Shown here one piece after another: positions 7,938 through 18,807 of a DNA stretch of 46,239 nt; the stretch's first letter is position 1, and the number at the start of each line of letters is the position of its first letter. Origin of the DNA: DATDCY01 sp031406795 [NCBI: Candidatus Rokuibacteriota bacterium] (GTDB taxonomy: Bacteria > JAUVQV01); contig JANOHV010000075.1 of NCBI GenBank assembly GCA_031406795.1, positions 1 to 46,239 on the forward strand, written 5' to 3'. The notes beneath the pieces were generated by a model, which saw only the letters and a program-made list of their open reading frames with translations, did not search any database and had not been told where the DNA came from. Position numbers and translations under genes: made by a program.

Positions 7938-9323
7938 ATGAAGAGCCCCGGCGACGACACGATTGCGGCGGTGGCCACCGGGGCGGGGGGAGGCATCGGC
8001 ATCGTCCGGATCAGCGGCCCCGACGCGCTCGCCATCGCCGCCCGCATCTTCCACGGCCGGGGAGGGCGCTCACTCGAAACCGCCGCCCCTTTTCTTCTCG
8101 TGCTCGGCGCTGCACACGACCCCGATTCTTCCGAACCGATCGACGAGGTCTTCGCCGTCCACATGCCGGAGGGCCGCTCGTACACCGGCGAGCCGATGGT
8201 GGAGATCCAGGGCCACGGTGGCCGCGTCGTGCTCGAGGCTGTGCTGCGCGCCACCCTCGGCGCGGGCGCGCGGCACGCCGGTCCTGGAGAGTTCACCAAG
8301 CGCGCATTCCTCCGCGGCCGGCTCGATCTCACCCAGGCCGAAGCGGTGGCCGAACTGATCTGCGCCGAGGACGATGCATCGCGGCGCATCGCGCTGCGCC
8401 AGCTTCATGGCGCAGTCGCGAACGAAATCGACCACGTGCGCGAACGGCTGCTCGATCTTGTCGCTCGCGTCGAGGCCGCCCTTGATTTCGAGGAGGGGGA
8501 GATCCCCGATGAACTCCCCTCGCCGGATCAATTTGAGTTTCTCGCCGGCGAGATCAGGCGCCTGGCGGGAGGAGCCGGCAGCTCGGGCGGCTCGAGCAAG
8601 GGCGTGCGCGTCGCGTTCGCAGGGCGCGCTAATTCAGGAAAATCAAGTATTTTCAATTACTTACTTGATTTCGAACGATCGCTTGTCGCCCCACTTCCCG
8701 GTACGACCAGAGACTATATCGAGGAGCGGTCCATGATTGGCGGGGCTGCGGTGACCCTGATCGATACGGCCGGCCTGCGTGCGACTGCCGACCTCGTGGA
8801 AGCCGCGGGGATACAGAGGAGCCTCCAACGGATCAAGGACGCCGATCTCGTCATCCTGGTCCTGGATGGATCGGAACCCGCCCACCCCGATGACCGGGGA
8901 CTCTTCGAACTTGCGTCAGACCGCTCGCCAATGGTCATCATCAGCAAAGCCGACTTGCCGGCGCGCCTCGACCTCATCGCCTGCCGCTCCACTGCGGTCG
9001 ATCTCCCGCTCTTCAACCTCTCGACGGTCACCGGCTCGGGTTTTCCTGAATTCACCGCCGCCCTGACCAGCCGCTGCCAAGCCGCTCGCCGGGCGAACGG
9101 CCCCGCGACGACGGTACCGAACATCCGGCACCGTGACGCTCTGGAGAGGGCCTCGGAGCACCTTGGCGCCGCGGCCCTGCACGCGCATTCGGGCGAAGGA
9201 GTGCTTGATCGGGTGGCGCTCGAGCTTCTTATGGCGTTAGCTGCGCTCGGAGAAATTTCCGGCCAGACCGCGACCGAGGAAATCCTCGAGCGTATCTTCG
9301 GCCGCTTCTGTGTCGGGAAATAG
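7938..9323 (+). CDS. mnmE: tRNA uridine-5-carboxymethylaminomethyl GTPase MnmE
   Basis: 461 aa from ATG 7938. With MnmG it modifies the wobble uridine of several tRNAs. The N-terminal tetrahydrofolate-binding domain is at residues 1-120. The G domain has GRANSGKSS at 229-237, TTRD (G2), DTAGLR (G3) and SKAD in place of the usual NKxD (G4). The C-terminal FCVGK at 457-461 carries the essential cysteine. The start is chosen because similarity begins at SPGDDTIAAVATGAGGGIGI. The P-loop segment has unusually AT-rich codons and a perfect 10-bp inverted repeat (8640-8671). mnmG is not adjacent. Confidence 0.96.
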   Translation: MKSPGDDTIAAVATGAGGGIGIVRISGPDALAIAARIFHGRGGRSLETAAPFLLVLGAAHDPDSSEPIDEVFAVHMPEGRSYTGEPMVEIQGHGGRVVLEAVLRATLGAGARHAGPGEFTKRAFLRGRLDLTQAEAVAELICAEDDASRRIALRQLHGAVANEIDHVRERLLDLVARVEAALDFEEGEIPDELPSPDQFEFLAGEIRRLAGGAGSSGGSSKGVRVAFAGRANSGKSSIFNYLLDFERSLVAPLPGTTRDYIEERSMIGGAAVTLIDTAGLRATADLVEAAGIQRSLQRIKDADLVILVLDGSEPAHPDDRGLFELASDRSPMVIISKADLPARLDLIACRSTAVDLPLFNLSTVTGSGFPEFTAALTSRCQAARRANGPATTVPNIRHRDALERASEHLGAAALHAHSGEGVLDRVALELLMALAALGEISGQTATEEILERIFGRFCVGK

Positions 9324-9330
9324 GCCAGCG

Positions 9331-9993
9331 GTGAATGATTCGCAGCGAGAACTGCTGGTTTCCGGAGCCGCCGGGCTGGGGGTCGAACTCACCGACGACG
9401 CTTTGGAGCGCTTCTCGGCCTACCTGGCCCTGCTCCAGGTGTGGGGAAAGAAGATCAACCTCACCACCCGCCTGGAGGCGTCGGAAGCGATCGTCTATCA
9501 TTTCCTCGACTCCCTGGCCGGGGCCGCCATCCTCTCGGGAGCCCCGACTGCTCGCGTGGTCGATCTCGGCGCCGGCGCCGGGCTGCCGGCGCTGCCGCTG
9601 AAATTCGCTTTGCCCGGGCTTCGGTTGCTGCTCGTAGAGAGCGTCCGAAAGAAAGTCGCCTTCTGCCAGGAAGCCATCCGGGCTACCGGCGTGACGGGAG
9701 TGGAGGCGATCTGGGGCAGGGGAGAGGAATTCGGCGCCAGCCCGAAGCACCATCGGGGATACGACTGGGCCGTCAGCCGGGCGCTCGGAGCTTCCGCGGA
9801 CGTTGCCAGGCTGGCGCTTCCGTTTCTCGCCCCGGGTGGTCGTCTCCTCCTCTACAAGGGGGAACCGGACCTCAGAGAACTCCAGGAGCTCGAATCATTC
9901 TGCAGGGAGGGAGGCGGTTCCTGGGAGCTGCGCAAGGTTAATGTGCCCCATCTGAAGGCCGCGCGATCCCTGATTGTTGTCAAATTCCGGTAG
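9331..9993 (+). CDS. rsmG: 16S rRNA (guanine(527)-N(7))-methyltransferase
   Basis: About 220 aa. RsmG methylates G527 of 16S rRNA using SAM. The SAM-binding motif VVDLGAGAGLPALPL is present, followed by LLLVESVRKKVAFCQE and the acidic/aromatic pocket typical of GidB. Two GTG starts are possible: 9310, overlapping the mnmE end by 14 bp, and 9331, which has AGG at a better distance and gives a family-like N-terminus. The mnmE-rsmG-parA-parB order is conserved near many origins, although mnmG usually lies between the first two. Confidence 0.94.
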   Translation: MNDSQRELLVSGAAGLGVELTDDALERFSAYLALLQVWGKKINLTTRLEASEAIVYHFLDSLAGAAILSGAPTARVVDLGAGAGLPALPLKFALPGLRLLLVESVRKKVAFCQEAIRATGVTGVEAIWGRGEEFGASPKHHRGYDWAVSRALGASADVARLALPFLAPGGRLLLYKGEPDLRELQELESFCREGGGSWELRKVNVPHLKAARSLIVVKFR

Positions 9994-10121
9994 GCCCTGA
10001 CGTACAAACTCACCTCTCGTTCGCGTGCGCGAGGCATCGGAGGCAGCCCTTCGGTCGTGCGTCAGCGCCGCTCCGTGCTTTTCGGCGGCGCCGCGCATCT
10101 TCCCCAACGGGGCCGAAGCGA

Positions 10122-10137
10122 TGTTCCACGTGGAACA
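10122..10137. promoter_or_regulatory. parS centromere-like site 1
   Basis: TGTTCCACGTGGAACA, a perfect 16-bp palindrome matching the known ParB-binding parS consensus (TGTTNCACGTGNAACA). It lies 153 bp before the parA start. Confidence 0.92.
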
Positions 10138-10163
10138 TTTATCAACGGTCCCGGCGGCGGCGA

Positions 10164-10179
10164 TGTTCCACGTGAAACA
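10164..10179. promoter_or_regulatory. parS centromere-like site 2
   Basis: TGTTCCACGTGAAACA, a second parS with one asymmetric position, 42 bp centre to centre from the first, which is about four helical turns. Both sit in the rsmG-parA gap, which is 296 bp long and otherwise has no gene. Confidence 0.9.
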
Positions 10180-10289
10180 ATCCTCCCAAGCTCTTGTGGC
10201 TTCTCCCCTTTCATCACCTGGAGGTGTGTGCTAGCATGCTGCGTATTCCGGGGGAAAGCGGCAGTGGCAGCATTCGGGAAAGGCGGAGC

Positions 10290-11102
10290 ATGGGACGGAT
10301 CATAGCCATCGCCAACCAGAAGGGCGGGGTTGGCAAAACCACCACCGCCGTAAATCTTGCCGCGGCGCTCGGCGTCGCCGAGAAGCGAACGCTGCTCATC
10401 GACATCGACCCCCAGGGAAATGCCACCAGCGGGACCGGTATCAGCAAACATGAGGTTCCCCTGAGCATCTACCATGTCCTGATCGGCGAGAAGACTCTGG
10501 CCGAGGTGGTCCTGCCGACGGCCATACCCTCACTGTTCGTCGCGCCCTCCAACATCAATCTCGCCGGTGCCGAACTGGAGCTCGTCAATCTTCCCGAACG
10601 CGAAACCAGGTTGCGGGACGCCGTCTTGCCCTGCCTTGAAGAGTACGACTACCTCATCATCGACTGCCCCCCCTCTCTTGGGCTCTTGACCGTCAACGCC
10701 CTGACCGCTGCCGGAAGCGTCCTGATTCCCCTGCAGTGCGAGTACTATGCTCTTGAGGGATTGAGCGAGCTTCTGAATACCATCGGCCTCATCCGGGCCA
10801 GCTTCAACCAGCAGCTCGCCATCGAGGGGATCCTGCTGACCATGTACACACCGCGAATGAACCTTTCCAAGCAGGTCGAGGATGAGATCCGCGAACATTT
10901 TCCCAACGAAGTGTGCCGCACGATCATCCCCCGCAATGTCCGTATCAGCGAGGCCCCGAGTTTCGGGCAACCCGTCATCCTCTATGATGTGCGCTCGAAG
11001 GGCGCAGAGTCCTACCTGCTGCTGGCTGAGGAGATTTTGACGCATGACCAGAAAAGTGCTGGGGCGGGGGCTGGGAGCCCTCATCCCGTCGAGAACGCCT
11101 GA
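10290..11102 (+). CDS. parA: Chromosome partitioning ATPase ParA (Soj)
   Basis: 270 aa from ATG 10290 (MGRIIAIANQKGGVGKTTTA). It is a Walker-type ATPase that binds DNA when ATP-loaded and moves or positions ParB-parS complexes. The deviant Walker A KGGVGKTT is at residues 11-18, Walker B LIIDCPPSLG near 120. A longer upstream frame (to 10194) has no similarity. parB begins 59 bp before the parA stop, so translation is coupled. Two parS sites lie upstream. Confidence 0.96.
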   Translation: MGRIIAIANQKGGVGKTTTAVNLAAALGVAEKRTLLIDIDPQGNATSGTGISKHEVPLSIYHVLIGEKTLAEVVLPTAIPSLFVAPSNINLAGAELELVNLPERETRLRDAVLPCLEEYDYLIIDCPPSLGLLTVNALTAAGSVLIPLQCEYYALEGLSELLNTIGLIRASFNQQLAIEGILLTMYTPRMNLSKQVEDEIREHFPNEVCRTIIPRNVRISEAPSFGQPVILYDVRSKGAESYLLLAEEILTHDQKSAGAGAGSPHPVENA

Positions 11103-11913
11103 ACATATCCCGGCTCCGGCGGCGATCGCCCCTTCGGCCGGGCTGCTTCAGCTTGACCTCGGAAAGATCGTCCCGAACCCCCATCAACCCCGCAAGGAGT
11201 TCGCGGCGGACAAGCTCGACGAGTTGTCGGCGTCAATCACCTCGCGCGGGATGATCCAGCCGGTCATCGTACGACCCCTGGGCGATGGCCGCTATGAACT
11301 CATTGCCGGGGAGCGCCGCTGGCGGGCCGCTGGACTGGCCGGCCTCGCGAAGATTCCCGCCGTGGTGCGCCACGCCGAGTCGGCGGAAGCCCTGGAGTTG
11401 GCGCTGATCGAGAACATCCAGCGTCAAGATCTGAACCCGATCGAGACGGCCCAGGCCTATCGGTACCTGGCCGAGACTTTCGATTTCTCCCACGAAGAAG
11501 TGGCGGCCAAGGTCGGCAAAGACCGCTCTTCGGTCACCAATCTTCTCCGGCTCCTGAACCTTCCCGAGGAGATCCAGCAGGACCTTGTTTCGGGAGCACT
11601 CAGCATGGGCCACGCCCGCGCGATTCTCGGGATCCAGGACCGCTCCGGTCAGCTTGCAGCCCGAGCCGCCGTGCTCGGAAAAGGTCTCTCCGTGCGCGAG
11701 ACCGAGCTGCTGGCAAAGCGCTTCGGCAGGCCAAAGAAAGACCAGCCGGGGAAAGATGTTAAAAAAGACATATATATCAATGAGTTGGAGAATTCGATGC
11801 GCGCTGCCCTCGGCACCAAGGTGACGATCAGGCACCACGGAAAGCGCGGCGTCATCGAGCTGCATTATTTTTCGGTCGAGGAACTCGACCGTCTCGCCAA
11901 CCACCTTCGCTAA
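11044..11913 (+). CDS. parB: Chromosome partitioning protein ParB (Spo0J)
   Basis: 289 aa from ATG 11044. It is a CTP-dependent clamp that loads at parS. The N-terminal ParA-stimulating stretch MTRKVLGRGLGALIP, the CTP-binding GERRWRA at 89-95 and ENIQRQDLNPIETA at 123-136 are present, followed by an HTH parS-reading domain (about 145-215) and a C-terminal dimer domain. A Lys/Asp-rich linker around residue 225-240 is locally AT-rich. The partner sites are at 10122-10137 and 10164-10179. Confidence 0.96.
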   Translation: MTRKVLGRGLGALIPSRTPEHIPAPAAIAPSAGLLQLDLGKIVPNPHQPRKEFAADKLDELSASITSRGMIQPVIVRPLGDGRYELIAGERRWRAAGLAGLAKIPAVVRHAESAEALELALIENIQRQDLNPIETAQAYRYLAETFDFSHEEVAAKVGKDRSSVTNLLRLLNLPEEIQQDLVSGALSMGHARAILGIQDRSGQLAARAAVLGKGLSVRETELLAKRFGRPKKDQPGKDVKKDIYINELENSMRAALGTKVTIRHHGKRGVIELHYFSVEELDRLANHLR

Positions 11914-11925
11914 AAGGAGTCTTGG

Positions 11926-12390
11926 ATGACACTCTCGGCCCGGTTGTTCGGAGAGGAAGAGCGCTCCACGAAAAAAGAACGCGTGCCGGCCGCCGCGAAC
12001 GGCAGCAACCTCAACGCCTTCCTCGGCGAGGGAACCAGCTTCAAGGGCACACTGACCTTCGAAGGAACCGTCAGGATCGACGGCCGCCTGGAGGGGGAGA
12101 TCTTCACCAAGGACACCCTGGTCATCGGTGAAGGCGCCCAGGTGAGCGCGGCCATCCACGCCGGCATCGTGGTGATCAGCGGCACGGTGCACGGCAACAT
12201 CACCGCCGAGCGCAAAGTCGACATCCACGCGAGCGGGCGGCTCTACGGCAACATCAGCACGCCGTCGCTGGTCATCGAGGAAGGCGTCATCTTCGAGGGC
12301 ACCTGCACCATGGGCAGCGGCGCCGAGCAGAGCGCGGAGCAGGCCGAAAAAGCTCATGCCGACGAGCGGGAGCGGCTCTTTTCCCGATAG
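11926..12390 (+). CDS. Bactofilin family cytoskeletal protein
   Basis: 154 aa from ATG 11926 with AAAGGAG upstream. The central part is the repetitive right-handed beta-helix typical of bactofilins (GEGTSFKGTLTFEGTVRIDG through about residue 125), with disordered charged ends. Bactofilins polymerise without nucleotide and can anchor ParABS or cell-wall enzymes. Its place 12 bp after parB suggests a role with chromosome segregation or cell shape, as seen for ParB-linked bactofilins in Myxococcus. That role is an inference here. Confidence 0.92.
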   Translation: MTLSARLFGEEERSTKKERVPAAANGSNLNAFLGEGTSFKGTLTFEGTVRIDGRLEGEIFTKDTLVIGEGAQVSAAIHAGIVVISGTVHGNITAERKVDIHASGRLYGNISTPSLVIEEGVIFEGTCTMGSGAEQSAEQAEKAHADERERLFSR

Positions 12391-12406
12391 AACCCGGACT
12401 CACCTA

Positions 12407-12428
12407 GATCCGCGCGTACGCGCGGATC
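12407..12428. repeat. Perfect 22-bp palindrome (GATCCGCGC family)
   Basis: Starts GATCCGCGCG, ends CGCGCGGATC, fully self-complementary. It lies 16 bp after the bactofilin stop. Shares the TCCGCGC/GCGCGGA arms with the hairpins at 12589-12609 and 27979-28000. Confidence 0.75.
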
Positions 12429-12588
12429 CAGCAGAACAGCAGGCCTCTCAACTCACCGGGAAAAGCCTGATTTCGCCCACGAAGAGCAGGGGGGGCAGCG
12501 GTCAAGCAACGCTTGCAGCGAGCATCACAGTCCGGTATGAGCCACAAAACCCGAAACACAAGACCAGCTAACAAACCTGCCTCAACTG

Positions 12589-12609
12589 ATCCGCGCTTTA
12601 CGCGCGGAT
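12589..12609. repeat. Hairpin ATCCGCGC/GCGCGGAT
   Basis: 8-bp arms ATCCGCGC and GCGCGGAT around a TTTAC loop. Related to the palindromes at 12407-12428 and 27979-28000. On the plus strand it could end the bactofilin transcript, though only a short T stretch (TTT) follows. Confidence 0.7.
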
Positions 12610-12628
12610 TTGGGACTCATTTACCTAC

Positions 12629-12659
12629 TTGACAAAAAACGCCTACAATAAGGTAGAAT
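12629..12659 (+). promoter_or_regulatory. Candidate promoter of the atp operon
   Basis: Perfect -35 TTGACA (12629-12634) and -10 TAGAAT (12654-12659), but the spacer is 19 bp, longer than ideal. It is 45 bp before the first atp start and in a locally AT-rich stretch. Confidence 0.45.
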
Positions 12660-12704
12660 CCACGCGCTTCACCGGTCTTGTCGGTAACAGCGAGGAGAGG
12701 GTCC

Positions 12705-13130
12705 ATGCTCGACATTAACTGGACGTTTTTGACTCAGCTCGGCTTCTTCCTCGCCTACATGGCGATCGTCAACCTGTTCCTCTTCCGTCCGATGCGCGCC
12801 TACCTGGCGCGCCGACAGCGCACCATCGACAATCTCAGGGCCACGGCGGGGGGCTCCGAGTCCGCCCTTGGCGAACTCTCCGCGCAGTACACCCGCAAGA
12901 TCGGCGCGGCCCGCGAGGAGAACCTCTCCTGCCGAGCCGACGTTCGCCGGCAGGCCCTCGCCGAGCAGAAGACCCGGCTCGACGAGGCCAAGCGGCAGGC
13001 GGTTATCGCCATCGACGCCGCGGAGGATGACCTGGCGAAGGAAGTCGCCGCCGCCCGCGCTCACCTGGAGCGCGATGCCCAGACGCTCGCGGCGGCAATC
13101 TCCGCCAAAGTTCTCGGGAGGGCTTCGTAA
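12705..13130 (+). CDS. atpX: ATP synthase F0 subunit b'
   Basis: 141 aa from ATG 12705 with GAGGAG upstream. One N-terminal TM helix (residues about 5-27, TFLTQLGFFLAYMAIVNLFL), then a long charged helix, the b/b' stator design. A second, longer b subunit follows at once, so this organism builds a b/b' heterodimeric stalk as in Geobacter and phototrophs. The stop TAA overlaps the next ATG (TAATG). Confidence 0.9.
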   Translation: MLDINWTFLTQLGFFLAYMAIVNLFLFRPMRAYLARRQRTIDNLRATAGGSESALGELSAQYTRKIGAAREENLSCRADVRRQALAEQKTRLDEAKRQAVIAIDAAEDDLAKEVAAARAHLERDAQTLAAAISAKVLGRAS

Positions 13131-13717
13131 TGCGCCGCCTGTTCAGGACCGCCGCTGTGCTCACCCTGCCCGTGGTGCTGGGCGCCAGCGCCGCCTTCGC
13201 CTCCGCAGGGGGCGGGCACGAGGCAATGCCTCTCGACAAGATCCTCTGGGAGATGGGGATCAAGATCCTTGATGTCGCCATCATCGCTTTTTTCGGGTTC
13301 AAGTTGCTCTCCAAGCCGATCGCGCAGGCCATGGCCGACCGCAGCGCGGCAGTGCGCCGCGCCCTCGACGAGGCGACGGCCGGTCGCCGCGAGGCCGAGG
13401 CCCGCCTCGCCGAGTTCCAGGCGAAGGCTGCGGGACTCGACCTCGAGATCGAGGCGCTGCGCGTGCAGGCCGGCGCCGACATGGAGCGCGAACGCGCGAT
13501 GCTGATCCAGGAGGGCAAGGCCGCCGCCGAGCACGTCGCGCAGCATGCCCGCGAGACCATCCGCCAGGAGGTCGCCAAAGCCCGGGCCGAACTGCACCGC
13601 GATGCGGCCGACCTCGCCGTACGCCTCGCCGAACAGCAGGTGCGCTCGACGATGACCGCCGCGGATCAGAGCCGGCTCGCCGGCGACTACTTCAAGGAGA
13701 TGGAGGCCGCGCGATGA
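13130..13717 (+). CDS. atpF: ATP synthase F0 subunit b
   Basis: 195 aa from ATG 13130. It has an N-terminal signal-like hydrophobic stretch (residues 6-24, ending ASAAFA), a second hydrophobic helix at about 41-60 (GIKILDVAIIAFFGFKLL), then a long Ala/Glu/Arg-rich coiled coil forming the peripheral stalk. A cleavable-looking N-terminus is found on b subunits of several deltaproteobacterial lineages. Overlaps b' by 1 bp and atpH by 4 bp (ATGA). Confidence 0.92.
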   Translation: MRRLFRTAAVLTLPVVLGASAAFASAGGGHEAMPLDKILWEMGIKILDVAIIAFFGFKLLSKPIAQAMADRSAAVRRALDEATAGRREAEARLAEFQAKAAGLDLEIEALRVQAGADMERERAMLIQEGKAAAEHVAQHARETIRQEVAKARAELHRDAADLAVRLAEQQVRSTMTAADQSRLAGDYFKEMEAAR

Positions 13718-14267
13718 TCGCCCGAACCATCGGTCGCCGCTATGCCAAAGCCCTGATGGCCGTGACCATCGATCGCCGGGAACAACCCGAGGATCTGCTC
13801 GCCGAGCTTTCGGCCGTCGCGGCGGCCCTCGCGGGCGAGCCGCGCTTCGGGGAACTCATGAGCAACCCCAAAGTTCTTCTCTCGGAGCGCCTGGCTTCTC
13901 TCGGCCGGTTTCTGGACAGCCTGCAGCCCCGTCCGCTGGCCCGCCACTTCTTCGAGATGCTCCTGAACAAGGGGCGCCTCGGCGCGCTTCCCGAGATCGT
14001 CGATGAGTTCCGCCTCCTCGCCGACGAGCGGGCAGGGGTGATCCGGGCCGCGGTGACCTCGGCCGCGCCGCTCGCCGACACGGACACCGAGCGCCTGCGC
14101 GCGATCCTCGGCGCCCGCTTCGGCAAGACCGTCGTTCTCACCAGCGCCGTCGACCCCGGGCTCATCGGGGGTCTGGTCGTGCGGATCGGCAGCCTCTCGT
14201 TCGACGGGAGCATCCGCTCGCAACTCGCCGCCATTCACCGTCAACTCCTGGAAGAGGTGACCTTTTC

Positions 14268-14271
<4 letters not shown>
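13714..14271 (+). CDS. atpH: ATP synthase F1 subunit delta
   Basis: 185 aa from ATG 13714. It begins [14 protein letters not shown], the usual OSCP/delta start, and ends with the [20 protein letters not shown] signature. It joins the F1 head to the b/b' stalk. ATGA overlaps on both sides point to strict translational coupling within the operon. Confidence 0.95.
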
Positions 14272-15776
<1,505 letters not shown>

Positions 15777-15809
15777 GCGAGCTCTCCCGGAACCGGCAGG
15801 AGATCAGCG

Positions 15810-16664
15810 ATGGCGAACCTCCGCGACATCAAGCGGCGGATCAAGAGCGTCAAGAGCACGCAGCAGATCACCAAGGCCATGAAGCTGGTCTCGGCGGCGA
15901 AACTGCGTCGGGCCCAGGAGCGCGCGCTGGCCTACCGCGACTACGCCGACGGCATCCGTGAGGTCGCCGTGCACCTCGCGGCGCTCGGCGGCGCCGAGGG
16001 CAACCCGCTCGCCGAGACGCGCGAGACCCGGGCGATCGATCTGATCGTCGTTTCCTCCGACAAGGGCCTCGCCGGCAGCTTCAACTCCAACGTGCTCAAC
16101 GCCTCGCGGCGCTTCATCCACGAGAGGGCCGACACGGCAGTCAGCATCGTGGCCGTCGGGAAGAAGACCCGCGACTTCTCGCGCCGCCGCAGCTGGGCGA
16201 TCGTCGACGAATATCTCGACACCTTCCGCGGCGTCAACCGCCCGATGGCCGCCGTGATCTCCCGCCAGGCCACCGAGCGCTTCCTCGGCGGCCAGAGCGA
16301 CGAGGTCTGGCTGCTCTACAACGAGTTCGTGTCGGTCATGACCCAGAAAGTGGTGCTGCGCCGGCTGCTGCCTCTCGAGGGCGCGGAGGCCGAGGAAGCC
16401 GGCGGCGATCCGATCTTCGAGCCGAACCGCGCCGAAATCGCCCGCCAGCTCTTCCCCGAGCTGGTCCTGAGCCAGATCTACCGCGCCCTGCTCGAGAGTT
16501 CCGCCAGCGAGCACGGGGCGCGCATGGCCGCGATGGACTCCTCGACGCGCAACGCCGGCGAGATGATCGCAAAACTGACCCTGATCTACAACCGTGCCCG
16601 CCAGGCCGTCATCACCAAGGAGTTGATCGAGGTGGTGAGCGGCGCCGATGCACTGGCCGGCTAA
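15810..16664 (+). CDS. atpG: ATP synthase F1 subunit gamma
   Basis: 284 aa from ATG 15810 with AGGAGA upstream. Central rotor shaft: the N-terminal helix (MANLRDIKRRIKSVKSTQQI) and C-terminal helix (AGEMIAKLTLIYNRARQAVI) that form the coiled coil are conserved, with the SSDKGLAGSFN motif between. The operon is then interrupted by a 160-bp gap that holds an inverted-repeat element before atpD. Confidence 0.96.
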   Translation: MANLRDIKRRIKSVKSTQQITKAMKLVSAAKLRRAQERALAYRDYADGIREVAVHLAALGGAEGNPLAETRETRAIDLIVVSSDKGLAGSFNSNVLNASRRFIHERADTAVSIVAVGKKTRDFSRRRSWAIVDEYLDTFRGVNRPMAAVISRQATERFLGGQSDEVWLLYNEFVSVMTQKVVLRRLLPLEGAEAEEAGGDPIFEPNRAEIARQLFPELVLSQIYRALLESSASEHGARMAAMDSSTRNAGEMIAKLTLIYNRARQAVITKELIEVVSGADALAG

Positions 16665-16683
16665 CACGAACACATGAAAATTG

Positions 16684-16807
16684 CAGGTTGCTCAAAAAGG
16701 TCCAGGTGCAAGGCGGGCGAAGGCCCGAGGAATGAGGCGTACGAGTTGTACGCCGCAGTGACGAGGGATGAGCCCAACGCCGCAGATGGGCCTTTTTCAG
16801 CGACCTG
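16684..16807. repeat. 124-bp inverted-repeat element inside the atp operon
   Basis: The whole stretch folds on itself: the left end (CAGGTTGCTCAAAAAGGTCC) is the imperfect reverse complement of the right end (GGCCTTTTTCAGCGACCTG), and the exact centre is GGCGTAC-GAGTT-GTACGCC. Similar palindromic intergenic elements recur in Geobacter-type genomes. No ORF. It resembles a non-autonomous mobile repeat, and on the plus strand it ends just before the atpD ribosome binding site (AAGGAGG). A truncated relative is at 42154-42177. Confidence 0.85.
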
Positions 16808-16812
16808 TTTAA

Positions 16813-18369
<1,557 letters not shown>

Positions 18370-18807
18370 GTGAGCACCGCAACGACGACCGGCCTGCTGT
18401 TGCTCAAGGTCCTCACGCCCGAGGGCTCGATTCTCGAGGGCGACGTCTCCGAGGTCACCCTGCCGGGCAGCGAAGGCGAGCTCGGGGTGCTGCCTGCGCA
18501 CGCGGCGCTGCTGACGAAGCTCATACCCGGCGTGCTGGCCTACCGCGCGCCGGACGGGCAGGGGACCATCGCCGTCGGCCGCGGGGTGGCCGAAGTCCGC
18601 GACGACCGGGTGATCGTTCTGGTGGAGAGGGCCGTGCCGGCCGAGCTGATCGACGCCGCCGCCCTCGATCTGCGGCGCAAGCAGCTGTTCGCCGAACGCG
18701 ACTCCGGCGTGGCCGAGGAGCGGCTCGAGGCGATCGGGGAAGAACTCGCGCTCCTCGAGGTGCAGCTGAGCATCGCCCGCCCCGGCAGCCCCGAACCTGG
18801 GCACTGA
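18370..18807 (+). CDS. atpC: ATP synthase F1 subunit epsilon
   Basis: 145 aa, GTG start at 18370 touching the atpD stop. The N-terminal beta-sandwich has the family motif PGSEGELGVLPAHAALLTKL, and a C-terminal helical hairpin follows (ALDLRRKQLFAERD...). Epsilon couples the gamma shaft to the c-ring and can inhibit ATP hydrolysis. Last ATP synthase gene of the operon; subunits a and c (atpB, atpE) are not in the window, consistent with the split atp loci of Geobacter relatives. Confidence 0.95.
   Translation: MSTATTTGLLLLKVLTPEGSILEGDVSEVTLPGSEGELGVLPAHAALLTKLIPGVLAYRAPDGQGTIAVGRGVAEVRDDRVIVLVERAVPAELIDAAALDLRRKQLFAERDSGVAEERLEAIGEELALLEVQLSIARPGSPEPGH

Larger units (their letters stand above)
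12391..12704. other. 314-bp gap with two palindromes and atp promoter
   Basis: The gap between the bactofilin gene and the ATP synthase operon has no convincing gene. It holds two related hairpins (12407-12428, 12589-12609) and a candidate promoter (12629-12659). Copies of GACTCA and ACCTA lie near both hairpins, suggesting duplicated remnants. Confidence 0.6.
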
